In this document: in pieces, positions 8,378 through 16,002 of the stretch
Layout of the letters: each line of letters begins with the position of its first letter
Numbering within the stretch: position 1 is the first letter of the stretch
Assembly (NCBI RefSeq): GCF_014650915.1
Contig: NZ_BMVW01000014.1
Span: 88,126-152,125 of the forward strand
Origin: Streptomyces poonensis
GTDB taxonomy: Bacteria; Actinomycetota; Actinomycetes; Streptomycetales; Streptomycetaceae
DNA: 64,000 nt
Direction: 5' to 3'
Notes under the pieces: generated by a model
Database searches by the model: none
What the model saw: only the letters and a program-made list of their open reading frames with translations
Told to the model about the DNA's origin: nothing
Made by a program: the position numbers and the translations under genes

Positions 8378-9328
8378 ATGACCCATTCGAACAGCGCCGC
8401 ACCAGCGACCGCGGTGCCCAAGCGCACCTGTCCCAGCGACACCACGGAGGCCGAATGGGCGGTCCTCGAACCCCTGCTGCCCACTTCGGCCTGCCAGTTG
8501 TCCACCGGCGGACGCCCGGAGAAGCACCCCCGCCGCAACGTGGTCGACGCCATCCGCTACGTCAATGACAACGGCTGCAAGTGGAGATCTGTCCCCGTCG
8601 ACTTCGGGGTCCCGTGGCGCACCGTTTTCGGGTTCTTCCAGCGGTGGAGGGCCAGCGGCGCCCTGGCCCGGATCCACGCCGAACCACACGAACAGGTCCG
8701 TCTCCACGACGGCCTGGACCCCCGCACGGTGGCGGTGATCCTGGACTCCCAGTCCGTCAAAGGAGCCGAGACGGTGAGCCAGGACACGCGCGGCTTCGAC
8801 GGCGGGAAACTGGTCAACGGCCGCAAGCGGCACCTGGCCGTCGACATGCGCGGCCTGCCGCTGAGCGTCATGGTCACCAAAGCCTCCCCGCACGACAGCG
8901 TTCCAGCCCGCGACCTGCTCTTTCGCCTGATGAGCACCCATCCGGAACTGGCCACCGCCTGGGCCGACTCCGCCTACGGCGGGCCCCTCATCGAGTGGGC
9001 GGACTCCTTCCTCGGCCTTACCCTCAAGACGGTGCCCCGCCGAAAGAACCAGAACGGCTTCGCCGTCCTGGCAAAGAGGTGGCGAGTGGAGCGAGCGATC
9101 TCGTGGATCATGAGAGCGCGCCGGAACGTGCGGGATTACGCGAGGCTCATCTCCCACAACGAGGCCTACATCACCTGGACTTTCATCACTCTCATGGCCC
9201 GCCGCCTCACACGCCCACCCCGGCCGCCCCGCACCATCCCCCACCCTGTCGAACCGGTCAGCAAACCCAAGCCGAAGTGCATCGAATGCAGAGACCGCAC
9301 ACCATCCGCTTTGCTCCGGCCGCGTTGA
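8378..9328 (+). CDS. IS5-family DDE transposase
   Basis: A 316-residue transposase. The N-terminal DUF4096-like region (TEAEWAVLEPLLP, RRNVVDAIRYVNDNGCKWR) is followed by an RNase-H-fold catalytic domain with the three acidic residues in ILDSQSVKGAE, WADSAYGG and VERAISWI. It cuts and joins the ends of its own element. The frame is uninterrupted, so the element may still be active. The C-terminal tail after ARRLT is Pro/Arg-rich and probably disordered. It sits between the 5' NUDIX fragment and the STAS gene. Confidence 0.9.
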   Translation: MTHSNSAAPATAVPKRTCPSDTTEAEWAVLEPLLPTSACQLSTGGRPEKHPRRNVVDAIRYVNDNGCKWRSVPVDFGVPWRTVFGFFQRWRASGALARIHAEPHEQVRLHDGLDPRTVAVILDSQSVKGAETVSQDTRGFDGGKLVNGRKRHLAVDMRGLPLSVMVTKASPHDSVPARDLLFRLMSTHPELATAWADSAYGGPLIEWADSFLGLTLKTVPRRKNQNGFAVLAKRWRVERAISWIMRARRNVRDYARLISHNEAYITWTFITLMARRLTRPPRPPRTIPHPVEPVSKPKPKCIECRDRTPSALLRPR

Positions 9329-9367
9329 GCTGATCAGCACCACACGATTGGCGCTGACCGGCTCTTC

Positions 9368-9781
9368 GTGACATCAGGCATGGACCGGTTGATCATCCAA
9401 CAGGCGTCCCCCGAGGGCACCCCGTACCTCACCCTCGTTCTCACCGGCGAGCTGGAAGTCAGCAACGTCGGCGTACTCAGCGAAGCCATCGTCCAGGTTC
9501 TCGAACGCGATGACCGACCCCTTCTGCTCGACCTCGCCGGCGTCACCCGCTGCGACAACGGCAGCCTTTTCACCATCCTCGGAATCCGGCATGCCGCAAA
9601 CCACCTTGGAGGCAGCCTCTCCACCACCGAGGCGAGCGCCTCTGGTCACAGCGCCCTCCACCACACCGGGCTACGCGAACTTCTACCCATCACCCCGGCT
9701 GCTCCCAAGACGCACCTCACCTCACGGAGCGCCATAAATCACGGGAGTATGACACACCTTTTGATCTGTGACGTTCCGTGA
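9368..9781 (+). CDS. STAS-domain anti-sigma factor antagonist
   Basis: A 137-residue protein. Residues about 5-105 form a STAS domain of the SpoIIAA/RsbV type: LTLVLTGELEVSNVG at the start and LLLDLAGVTRCDNGSLFTIL around the loop that normally carries the phosphorylated serine; here DNGS places a serine at the usual place. Such proteins bind anti-sigma kinases and release a stress sigma factor. No kinase gene is nearby. The last 30 residues (from about TPAAPKTHLTS) look foreign and run into the inverted repeat at 9762, so the natural C-terminus was probably replaced by the adjoining insertion. Confidence 0.75.
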   Translation: MTSGMDRLIIQQASPEGTPYLTLVLTGELEVSNVGVLSEAIVQVLERDDRPLLLDLAGVTRCDNGSLFTILGIRHAANHLGGSLSTTEASASGHSALHHTGLRELLPITPAAPKTHLTSRSAINHGSMTHLLICDVP

Positions 9782-9788
9782 CGAGAGG
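9762..9788 (+). repeat. Left inverted repeat of a TetR/SCO6745 module
   Basis: TGATCTGTGACG followed by TTCCGTGACGAGAGG matches the reverse complement of 11821-11847 at 22 of 27 positions. The two copies face inward around the TetR gene and the SCO6745-family gene. Just outside, bases 9740-9760 resemble the outer bases of the element end at 11848 onward. Confidence 0.5.
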
Positions 9789-10046
9789 CAGAGTCGTTCG
9801 GCGGTGCACCAAGGGTCGCGCGGGGAGCTGGAGGCAGTCCACAGGACGTCTTGCACCGCCGAGCCGACCCCGGGGCTGGTGACTTTGCAGCAGCTGCGTT
9901 CGAGAGTGCGGCCGAGCCGCATTACGAGGCGGTGAATGCCACCGGTCCGAAGCCTGTGACCAGTGGGGTGCGAGCGGTTCGGCGGCTGCCTGGAGCGGGG
10001 CAAGCCAAGCACCCGGCCAACTCTTCGTACGGGGGCGTCCTGCTGG

Positions 10047-10634
10047 TTACTTCCGGCTGGCCCGGCTGCCGGAGAACAGCAGCTCGGCCAGCGTCCGGAA
10101 CACCTCCTCCGGATCCCGGCCGCCCACCGGTTCCCGCAGGTTCTCGCTCAGCAGGAGTGTGGCGAACCCATGGGCGAGTGACCAGGCGGCAATCCCCGCG
10201 AGCCGGGCGTTCTCGCCGCGCCCAGTTGCCGGCACCTCGGCGACCCCGGTCCGCAGTTCGGCCCCGGCCCGGGCGCGGGCGGCAAGCAGGGCGGCGTCGT
10301 CACCGCGCAGCAGGTCCGGCTGGAACATGACCTGGAAGTGCGCGGGATGCTCGATCCCGAACCGGACATAGCGCACCCCGCGTTCGCGCAGGTCGGCGGC
10401 GTCGGCGAGGGCGTCCGCCAGAAGTTCGTAGCCCTCCGCGGCGATCGCGGTGAGCAGGCCCGTGCGGTCCTTGAAGTGGTGGGCGGGGGCCGCGTGTGAG
10501 ACTCCGGCGCGACGGGCGAGATCCCGCAGGCTCAGGGCGCCGGGCCCCTCGGTGGCGATCACGTCGAGGGCCGCGGTCAGGACGGCGTGGCGTAGGTCGC
10601 CGTGGTGGTACGAGCCGCTCTTGGTGGTGGGCAT
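10047..10634 (-). CDS. TetR/AcrR family regulator
   Basis: A 195-residue TetR-type repressor. Residues about 10-60 form the HTH domain (YHHGDLRHAVLTAALDVI, then LRDLARRAGVSHAAPAHHF); the ligand-binding half resembles the TetR_C_13/WHG type. It is transcribed divergently from the SCO6745-family gene 100 bases away, with a repeated GACAAGT-C/T-CAA element in the gap, so it probably represses itself and that gene. The inducer is unknown. The two genes sit between a pair of long inverted repeats and may have moved together. Confidence 0.88.
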   Translation of the reverse strand: MPTTKSGSYHHGDLRHAVLTAALDVIATEGPGALSLRDLARRAGVSHAAPAHHFKDRTGLLTAIAAEGYELLADALADAADLRERGVRYVRFGIEHPAHFQVMFQPDLLRGDDAALLAARARAGAELRTGVAEVPATGRGENARLAGIAAWSLAHGFATLLLSENLREPVGGRDPEEVFRTLAELLFSGSRASRK

Positions 10635-10662
10635 GCTCAGCAGATTACGCCCGATCTAGGCA

Positions 10663-10711
10663 TTGACAAGTCCAAATCGGAGCGAGCAATCTAGCCAGCG
10701 ACAAGTTCAAG
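10663..10711 (+). promoter_or_regulatory. Promoter and direct-repeat operator in the TetR/SCO6745 divergon
   Basis: A TTGACA -35 box (10663-10668) precedes a CAATCT -10-like box (10688-10693). The element GACAAGTCCAA (10665-10675) recurs as GACAAGTTCAA (10701-10711), a 36-base spacing, one copy overlapping the -35 box. This is a reasonable binding arrangement for the adjacent TetR protein; inferred. Confidence 0.4.
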
Positions 10712-10742
10712 TGGATGTATGACGCAGGGCAGGGAGAGCGCC

Positions 10743-11621
10743 ATGCCGGACCATAAGGATCAGATCAAGCTCGGCCGCGTACGTCAGCTGTGGCACCTGC
10801 TGGAGCCGCTGCACGCGGTGGTCTACTTCGCCCCTGAAGCCTTCGAGGAGGCGAACCGACTCGGCATCAAGTCCGGCCGCTGGCCGAGTTACTTCGCCTG
10901 GCGGGCCGCGCCGCTCGGAGCGGTCGGCTGCGAGCAGGTGGCGTCCGCGTTCTACAGCTTCAGCCCGGAGACGGTCCGGGAACACATCCCCTCCATATGG
11001 AACGCCGCGGGCCCCGAGACTGTCCTCGCCGCTCGCCATCGCGCCGTCGACCGCGCCTACCGCGCGTTACTCGGCGACCGCATCGACAGCCCCGAGCTGG
11101 CAGAGGCCGCCGTCCTGGCCCGACGCACCGCCGAGGCTGCCGTCCACGCTGGCCGGCCACTCGCCGCCGCCAATGCGGCGCAGCCCTGGCCGGACGCCCC
11201 ACACCTGATGCTCTGGCAGGCCGCGACGATCCTGCGCGAGCACCGCGGGGACGGTCATCTCGCAGCGCTGCTGATCGCAGGGCTCGACCCGGTGGAGTCC
11301 CTGGTGTCGTTCGCGGCAATCGGAGCGGCGCCCGAGGAAACCTTCGGGAGCCGGGGCTGGAGCGACAAGGAGTGGGTCGCAGCGCGCGAACGGCTGACCG
11401 GGCGCGGCCTGGTGGAGCCGGACGGCACGGCAACCGACGCGGGGCGTGCGCTGCGCGCCGAGGTCGAGCGTCACACGGACGAGTTGGCGGCAGCGCCTTG
11501 GCAGGCACTGGGCGCGGCCGACATGGACCGGCTCGGCGACCTGCTGGGGGACTACTGGGTCGCGGTCATCGGGTCGGGAATGCTGCCGGGGACGAACACG
11601 CTGGGGATCGGCAAGGTGTGA
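10743..11621 (+). CDS. SCO6745-family protein (SalK-like)
   Basis: A 292-residue cytosolic protein matching the Streptomyces SCO6745/SalK family by its opening (LWHLLEPLHAVVYFAPE), the WPSYFAWRAAPLG segment and the closing LGDLLGDYWVAVI...NTLGIGKV. The middle includes FGSRGWSDKEWVAARERLTGRGLV, which looks like a winged-helix. The biochemical role of this family is not established. ATG 10743 is preferred to the ATG at 10719 because AGGGAGAG lies at 10731-10738. It is divergent from the TetR gene, likely its repressor, and ends before a strong terminator. Confidence 0.75.
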   Translation: MPDHKDQIKLGRVRQLWHLLEPLHAVVYFAPEAFEEANRLGIKSGRWPSYFAWRAAPLGAVGCEQVASAFYSFSPETVREHIPSIWNAAGPETVLAARHRAVDRAYRALLGDRIDSPELAEAAVLARRTAEAAVHAGRPLAAANAAQPWPDAPHLMLWQAATILREHRGDGHLAALLIAGLDPVESLVSFAAIGAAPEETFGSRGWSDKEWVAARERLTGRGLVEPDGTATDAGRALRAEVERHTDELAAAPWQALGAADMDRLGDLLGDYWVAVIGSGMLPGTNTLGIGKV

Positions 11622-11633
11622 CGGAAAAGGAAC

Positions 11634-11669
11634 GAGCCGCCCGCAGTCAGCGCTGGTCGCGGGCGGCTC
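11634..11669 (+). terminator. Terminator of the SCO6745-family gene
   Basis: A perfect 11-base-pair stem, GAGCCGCCCGC (11634-11644) with GCGGGCGGCTC (11659-11669), followed by TT, 12 bases after the stop codon. Confidence 0.75.
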
Positions 11670-11820
11670 TTGCTGGTCGTCCGTCCCCGGGTATGAGGCG
11701 AGATATCCGCCACTTGTTGCCCGGGACGATGGGGAGCGTGCTCGGCGCGGTGTCCTGTGCCTTGTCACCCTGGTCCATGACTGTGTCGCCGGTCAGTCCC
11801 GGATGCACCTCCTCAGACCC

Positions 11821-11847
11821 CCGCGCCTCACAGAGCGTCACAGATCA
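11821..11847 (-). repeat. Right inverted repeat of the TetR/SCO6745 module
   Basis: The reverse complement begins TGATCTGTGACG and continues CTCTGTGAGGCGCGG, pairing with 9762-9788 at 22 of 27 positions. It abuts the left end of the next insertion element (11856). Confidence 0.5.
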
Positions 11848-11878
11848 CGGGATATGGCACAGCTTCTGAGCTTGTTCT

Positions 11879-12130
11879 TCAACCTTGGTCAGCGGATCCT
11901 TCGAGGAGATTGATGAGCGGGGCCAGGATCCGGGGCAGATCGTTCTCCGAGGTGATCACCTGCTCGTCTTGCCAGGTGTACTCGGTCTGGGAGTCGATGA
12001 AAAGCAGTGAAGCGCTTCCCGATTCCCATACGAACAGCTTCCCCAGGCGCTCGTCCGACTCCAGAGTGAGGCTCACGGCCGTTGCCTTCGGGCGCCCTTT
12101 GGTGGCTGTGCCCGGGGCCGGCTGCTGCAC
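11879..12130 (-). CDS. Passenger protein of element A, unknown function
   Basis: An 83-residue soluble protein. After a Pro/Lys-rich start it has a compact alternating segment: VSLTLESDERLGKLFVWESG, then FIDSQTEYTWQDEQVITSENDL and a terminal helix PRILAPLINLL. This looks like the C-terminal half of a small beta-sandwich or immunity-type protein, but no family is recognised and it may be truncated at its N-terminus. Its stop codon TGA (11879-11881) is part of the left inverted repeat and it is divergent from the transposase, so it travels as cargo. Confidence 0.5.
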   Translation of the reverse strand: MQQPAPGTATKGRPKATAVSLTLESDERLGKLFVWESGSASLLFIDSQTEYTWQDEQVITSENDLPRILAPLINLLEGSADQG

Positions 12131-12248
12131 CGCGGGGCTGATCCCGCGAGAGTGGAGTTTTGTTCATGTGCGGCATGCCAGTCCACAAGCCATTGCATGA
12201 TCTCCGGCATAACGCCCCTCGCTGTCACGGTCGAACGAGTCGTCGAAC

Positions 12249-13799
12249 TTGATCGTACGGATGGCGTTCGCCGGACGTTGGAGCGGCCTTCGTCTGATCA
12301 TGTGCTCCGACCGAGGTGCACCGATCGAGACGAAGGCCGTGAAGGTGAGTCTGCTGCCTGCCGCCGGTCCCGGGGAAGCGTTCGCGCATGCGTCACGCTT
12401 CCGTGAGGACCTATTCGACTGCCTGACCGCGCGCGGGGACGAACTGTTCGAGCTCGTGGATGCGTTGCTATGCGTGGACGGCCCGGTGACCTCGCCGGTG
12501 GACCTGACGCTGGTGGCCGAGCACCGGCGTGGGCACGGTGCGATGTATGAGGCGTTGAACCACGGGAACGTGGATGTGCCCCGGTTGCGGCAGGTGCTGG
12601 CCGGGCTGCCGATGCCGCGGGCCGCCGACGGGCGCCTGGTCCTGGCGGTTGACGTCAGCAACTGGCTCCGCCCCGGCGCACCGACCAGCGCGGACCGTCT
12701 GTTCTGCCACGTCTATGGCCGCAGCGGACGGTCCTCGGACCAGTTCGTGCCCGGCTGGCCGTACTCGTTCGTCGCCGCCCTCGAATCAGGCCGCACCTCC
12801 TGGTGCCAACTGCTGGACGCCGTCCGTCTCGGCCCCGAGGACGACGTCGCCGAGGTCACCGCCGCCCAGCTCCGCAGGGTGGTCACGGACCTGATCGAGA
12901 TGGGCCACTGGCACTTCGGGGACCGCGACATCCTCATCGTCTTCGACGCCGGCTACGACGCCCCGCGCATGGCCCACCTCCTCGACGGCCTCCCGGTCGA
13001 AGCGCTGGGACGGAGGCGCTCCGACCGCGTCATGCGACGGCCGACGCCCTCGCTCAAGGAGTACGCCCTGGCCTACCCCCGGGGCGGGCGCCCGCCGAAG
13101 CACGGCAAGGAGTTCCGCTTCGCCAAACCGGATACCTGGGGCGAGCCTGACGCGGCAACCGTGCAAGTCACCGACCGATACGGCACCGCCCGCGCAATGG
13201 CCTGGGACCGCATCCACCCCCGCCTGACCACCCGCTCCGCGTGGATCGACCACACCGGCGACCTTGCCATCATCGAGGGCACACTGATCCGCCTCCAGGT
13301 CGACCGCCTGCCCGGCGGAGGTGACCCGCTCCCGCTCTGGCTCTGGTCGTCCGCCACCGGCCTGACCAGCGAGGACGTCGACGTGCGCTGGCAGGCGTTT
13401 TTGAGAAGGTTCGACCTGGAGCACACCTTCCGGTTGATGAAGCAGACCCTGGGGTGGACCCGACCGAAGCTCCGCACCCCTGCGGCCGGAGACCGCTGGA
13501 CGTGGCTCGTGATCGCCGCCCACACTCAACTCCGGCTCACCCGCAGAGCCGCAGCGGATCTCCGCCCCCCCTGGGAGAGGCCGGCCGAGCCCGCACGGCT
13601 CACCCCGGCCCGTGTCCGTCGAGGGTTTCGAAATCTCCGCCCGCATCTTGTCTGTCCGGCCCGTGCGCCGAAACCCTCAACACCCGGACCAGGAAGGCCA
13701 CTGGGCTCCAAGAATCGCCGTCCCACGACCCGCTATGACGTCGGGAAAACGACCAGACGACCCGAAAGCATCATCGAGCGCGACAGCCTCAGAGGTTAA
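12249..13799 (+). CDS. IS701-like DDE transposase (element A)
   Basis: About 516 residues, uninterrupted. Catalytic-domain landmarks are VLAVDVSNWLRP (first Asp), LIVFDAGYDAPRMAHLL (second Asp) and RRFDLEHTFRLMKQTLGWT (Glu). A GGRPPKHG loop and a Lys/Arg-rich tail (RGFRNL, GRPLGSKNRRP) are typical of this Streptomyces family. About 60-65% of residues look shared with the copy at 16003-17547 by eye. The exact start is uncertain: residues before about 25 are less conserved. Its TAA stop is contained in the right terminal repeat. Confidence 0.88.
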   Translation: MIVRMAFAGRWSGLRLIMCSDRGAPIETKAVKVSLLPAAGPGEAFAHASRFREDLFDCLTARGDELFELVDALLCVDGPVTSPVDLTLVAEHRRGHGAMYEALNHGNVDVPRLRQVLAGLPMPRAADGRLVLAVDVSNWLRPGAPTSADRLFCHVYGRSGRSSDQFVPGWPYSFVAALESGRTSWCQLLDAVRLGPEDDVAEVTAAQLRRVVTDLIEMGHWHFGDRDILIVFDAGYDAPRMAHLLDGLPVEALGRRRSDRVMRRPTPSLKEYALAYPRGGRPPKHGKEFRFAKPDTWGEPDAATVQVTDRYGTARAMAWDRIHPRLTTRSAWIDHTGDLAIIEGTLIRLQVDRLPGGGDPLPLWLWSSATGLTSEDVDVRWQAFLRRFDLEHTFRLMKQTLGWTRPKLRTPAAGDRWTWLVIAAHTQLRLTRRAAADLRPPWERPAEPARLTPARVRRGFRNLRPHLVCPARAPKPSTPGPGRPLGSKNRRPTTRYDVGKTTRRPESIIERDSLRG

Positions 13800-13899
13800 A
13801 AGACAAGCTCAGTGGCTGTGCCAGAACCTCTCTGGCGGGGCCGGGACAGTGCCTGCGCCTTCGAAAGCACAGGCCCGCCTCACGGCGCGAGCCCGGCCG

Positions 13900-13943
13900 C
13901 GTGACCGCTCCGCGTTGTCTGCGGTCAACACGGAGCGGTCACG
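13900..13943 (-). terminator. Strong hairpin downstream of the secreted-protein gene family
   Basis: A perfect 13-base-pair stem, CGTGACCGCTCCG (13900-13912) and CGGAGCGGTCACG (13931-13943), with inner bases GTTG/CAAC able to extend it. It lies 60 bases beyond the stop of the small secreted protein gene at 14003 (minus strand), and outside element A, so it probably terminates that gene set. Confidence 0.65.
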
Positions 13944-14002
13944 GTGGTGCAGGGTCCGGCGGCGGACGAGGAGGCGCCCGATGCTGCCCTGCCAGCGCCG
14001 GG

Positions 14003-14272
14003 TCACAGGCCGACGATGGTGGTGGGGCTGGGGGTCTCGATGTAGTCGATGACCGCCCAGTTGTGGGTGTGGCGCTTGATCATGGCCTGGTCGCTGCTCT
14101 GGTGGTTGTCCCCGGGGCCGGCGCCGGGAGAAAGCAGGGCGGCGGTGGGGCCGCCGATGTTGGAGGTCTGCTGGTTCTTGTTGGTGTCTGCGCTGGCGGT
14201 GCCGGTGGTGGCGAGCGCGAGTGCGATAGCGGCCAGGGCGATGGTGAGGGAGCGGGTGGTCGTCGTGTTCAT
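14003..14272 (-). CDS. Small secreted protein A of a local paralogous family
   Basis: An 89-residue protein. Residues 1-28 are a signal peptide with a TASA cleavage site; the mature protein begins DTNKNQQTSNIGGPTAALLS. Three features recur in the two intact neighbours: DTN plus Gln-rich start, LLSPGAG in the middle, and NWAVIDY near the end. There are no cysteines. It should be exported by Sec and act at or outside the cell surface. A good ribosome-binding site (AAGGCAGG) supports the ATG at 14272. The family is not recognised: it is not a chaplin or rodlin by sequence. It is last in a minus-strand set and followed by a terminator hairpin. Confidence 0.65.
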   Translation of the reverse strand: MNTTTTRSLTIALAAIALALATTGTASADTNKNQQTSNIGGPTAALLSPGAGPGDNHQSSDQAMIKRHTHNWAVIDYIETPSPTTIVGL

Positions 14273-14357
14273 GGATGGGCCTGCCTTTGCATGAGGGAGA
14301 TGTCCGGGTGTGCTGTCGAGGGCGGGCGTCATCGGTGTCTTCGACGCCGGGGCACCG

Positions 14358-14579
14358 CAGCAGTCGATGACGGCTCGGTGGGTGGTGCCGGCTTTGTCGG
14401 TGGCCTGTTGGTCGGCCTGGCCGCTGGCCGGGCGGGCATCAGCCGGGACAGCGGGGCGGCGATGGAGCTACTGCCAGGGGCATCCGCCCGTCCTCGCTCG
14501 GTGTCCGCGCAGGCGGTGCCGGCGGCGAGGGCAGGGGAGCGCGCGATCACCGTGCTCGTGGTGCGCCTGCCATGCGCAT
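14358..14579 (-). pseudogene. Decayed fourth copy of the small secreted protein family
   Basis: DNA between proteins A and B aligns by eye with the gene at 14628-14936. One frame gives ACADTE and SSSIAAPL, matching the AVADTN and SSISGPTAALL positions; another gives QQATDKAGTTHRAVIDC, matching the intact ...KADTTNWAVIDY end. The signal-peptide region is interrupted by a stop in its natural frame. At least two frameshifts have therefore inactivated this copy, which shows that the family arose by tandem duplication. Confidence 0.6.
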
Positions 14580-14627
14580 GGCTGTCTGCCGAGGCGGAAC
14601 GTGCTCCCGATGCCGGAATCGGCGATG

Positions 14628-14936
14628 TCAGATGAGGGCAATGTTTACCTGATCGTAATTGTTCCCAGACTCGTAGAAGCGGGAGCGCTTGGAGTTGCCG
14701 AAGTAGTCGATGACGGCCCAGTTGGTGGTGTCGGCCTTGTGGGTGGTCTGCCGGTTGGCCTGGCTGCTGTCGGGGTGAGCGGCGGCCGGGGACAGCAGGG
14801 CGGCGGTGGGGCCGCTGATGCTGGAGGTCTGCTGGCTCTTGTTGGTGTCCGCCACGGCGGTACCGCCGACGGCCACGGCCAACGCGATACCTGTGGCCAG
14901 CAATCCGCTGACCGTGGTGCGCATGCGTGCGTGCAT
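14628..14936 (-). CDS. Small secreted protein B of a local paralogous family
   Basis: A 102-residue protein with a signal peptide ending TAVA at about residue 29 and a mature start DTNKSQQTSSISGPTAALLS, nearly identical to protein A there. The centre has SPAAAHPDSSQANRQ and the conserved TTNWAVIDY, followed by a longer basic tail (GNSKRSRFYESGNNYD) unique to this copy. No cysteines. AAAGGGGAA five bases before the ATG is a strong ribosome-binding site. Same strand and spacing suggest a unit with A and C, each with its own ribosome-binding site. Function unknown; a surface-associated or secreted role is inferred from the signal peptide only. Confidence 0.65.
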   Translation of the reverse strand: MHARMRTTVSGLLATGIALAVAVGGTAVADTNKSQQTSSISGPTAALLSPAAAHPDSSQANRQTTHKADTTNWAVIDYFGNSKRSRFYESGNNYDQVNIALI

Positions 14937-15030
14937 GAAGTTCCCCTTTCAGGGGCGAGAGAGGCGGGTTGGGACGGGCGGCGCCCGCACGTGACCGAAA
15001 GGGGGCCGGGCCGGTGCCGCGCGAGGGTGG

Positions 15031-15339
15031 TCAGGGCAGCAGGCCGGTGGCCGACTTGACGTTGGCGTAGTCGATGACCGCAGTGTTGGCGGTGCCCCTT
15101 TTGGTCATGTTTTGGCTGGTGATCTGGACGTTGCGGCAGCCGCCGACACCCGCGCCGGGCGAGAGGAGCACCACGTTGCAGAGCATGGTGGACTTCTGGC
15201 TGCCGGTGTTGGTGTCGGCGGCCGCCACCCCGGACCCCGTCAGAAGCACGGTGCCGGTCAGGACAACCGCCAGCGCGGTGGCCGGGCCGAGCGGGGTCAG
15301 GCGGCGTTTCCGCCGCGTGGGCGGGATGTATCGCCTCAT
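15031..15339 (-). CDS. Small secreted protein C, cysteine-containing paralogue
   Basis: A 102-residue protein starting MRRYIPPTRRKRRL with a long basic n-region, a hydrophobic core to about residue 38 and a VAAA cleavage site. The mature part begins ADTNTGSQKSTMLC and keeps LLSPGAG and NTAVIDY. Unlike A and B it carries two cysteines (about residues 54 and 68) that bracket VVLLSPGAGVGG and could form a disulfide. GAAGGAAG precedes the ATG at 15339. It is the first gene of the set. I know no named family; it is assigned to this group on the three shared motifs. Confidence 0.65.
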   Translation of the reverse strand: MRRYIPPTRRKRRLTPLGPATALAVVLTGTVLLTGSGVAAADTNTGSQKSTMLCNVVLLSPGAGVGGCRNVQITSQNMTKRGTANTAVIDYANVKSATGLLP

Positions 15340-15630
15340 GGGCTTCCTTCGTTCTCGGGCCGCCGAGGTCGGGGCCGGCCGGGACGGACGGACAGGTGAC
15401 CCGCGCACGATTCATCGCATCTCCGTGTCGTCGGATGAACACCTGGCGCACCGGTCAACGGACGCACTGCCCCGGGGACACGGAACCGGAAGCCTCAACC
15501 GGGAGACCGCCGTGTTGACGTCCCTCCGCTGGCAGGCGTGAACTGTGCCGCCTTCGAATCGAAGGATCTGGCACAGGCACTCACTTGCCGTTTAACGGTT
15601 GGGGCCGGTCTGTCGTGACCGTCCGCAACA

Positions 15631-15960
15631 TCACCACTGCTGACGTTGGTCTTCCACTGACCAGCCGTCACCCAACTCGCGACGGAGCATCTCGAGTGCG
15701 GCGTCTGCCTGCGATGTGAACAGTTCTTGTTGTTCCTTGGGCCACGGAGTTGGATTCGGCGGGTACTCCCAGTCGAGCGACGACTGATACCACTCGGCCA
15801 GTCTTGCCAGCTCGGCCTGGGTATCCGCAGTGATCGGCAGCCGCTCCAGCTCGCAGGGGTATCCGTAAGGGCTGTCGACAAGGTGAGGGTCACCGGACGG
15901 GCCTGGCCAGAGGGGGGTGTGGACGCCGTACTCGAAGAAAAACCGCAGATGATAGGGCAT
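15631..15960 (-). CDS. Passenger protein of element B, unknown function
   Basis: A 109-residue soluble protein, aromatic and proline-rich at its start (MPYHLRFFFEYGVHTPLWPG), with a central helix region (TQAELARLAEWYQSSLDWEY) and a C-terminal helix (ADAALEMLRRELG). No motif identifies an activity; such small acidic proteins are often immunity or antitoxin proteins, but that is speculation. ATG 15960 is chosen for the GAGAGGG ribosome-binding site six bases upstream. It begins 42 bases after the transposase stop on the same strand and ends 36 bases from the element end, so it belongs to the element. Confidence 0.6.
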   Translation of the reverse strand: MPYHLRFFFEYGVHTPLWPGPSGDPHLVDSPYGYPCELERLPITADTQAELARLAEWYQSSLDWEYPPNPTPWPKEQQELFTSQADAALEMLRRELGDGWSVEDQRQQW

Positions 15961-16002
15961 GCCGTACCCTCTCACAGCATCTCCTGATGCCGCGCGTGCC
16001 CG

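Larger units (their letters stand above)
8120..9343 (+). mobile_element. IS5-family insertion sequence
   Basis: About 1.22 kb containing the transposase at 8378-9328 and a short upstream reading frame. Candidate terminal inverted repeats are GAGGCGCTGATCGGC (8120-8134) and the reverse complement of GCTGATCAGCACCAC (9329-9343), matching at 12 of 15 positions. The length suits an IS5-group element. The exact ends and target duplication were not established. Confidence 0.6.
11856..13822 (+). mobile_element. IS701-like element A with passenger ORF
   Basis: Terminal inverted repeats of 26 bases at 11856-11881 and 13797-13822 match at 21 positions (shared parts GGCACAGC and CTGAGCTTGT). The 1.97-kb element holds a full transposase (12249-13799) whose stop codon lies inside the right repeat, and a small passenger gene (11879-12130, minus) whose stop codon lies inside the left repeat. 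It is related to elements at 15570-17614 and 27540-29143. Family naming is by remembered similarity. Confidence 0.65.

Noticed and set aside
14329..14550. A 73-codon minus-strand frame between secreted proteins A and B as a separate gene
   Set aside because: It is one of the shifted frames of the decayed fourth family copy; its natural frame is broken.
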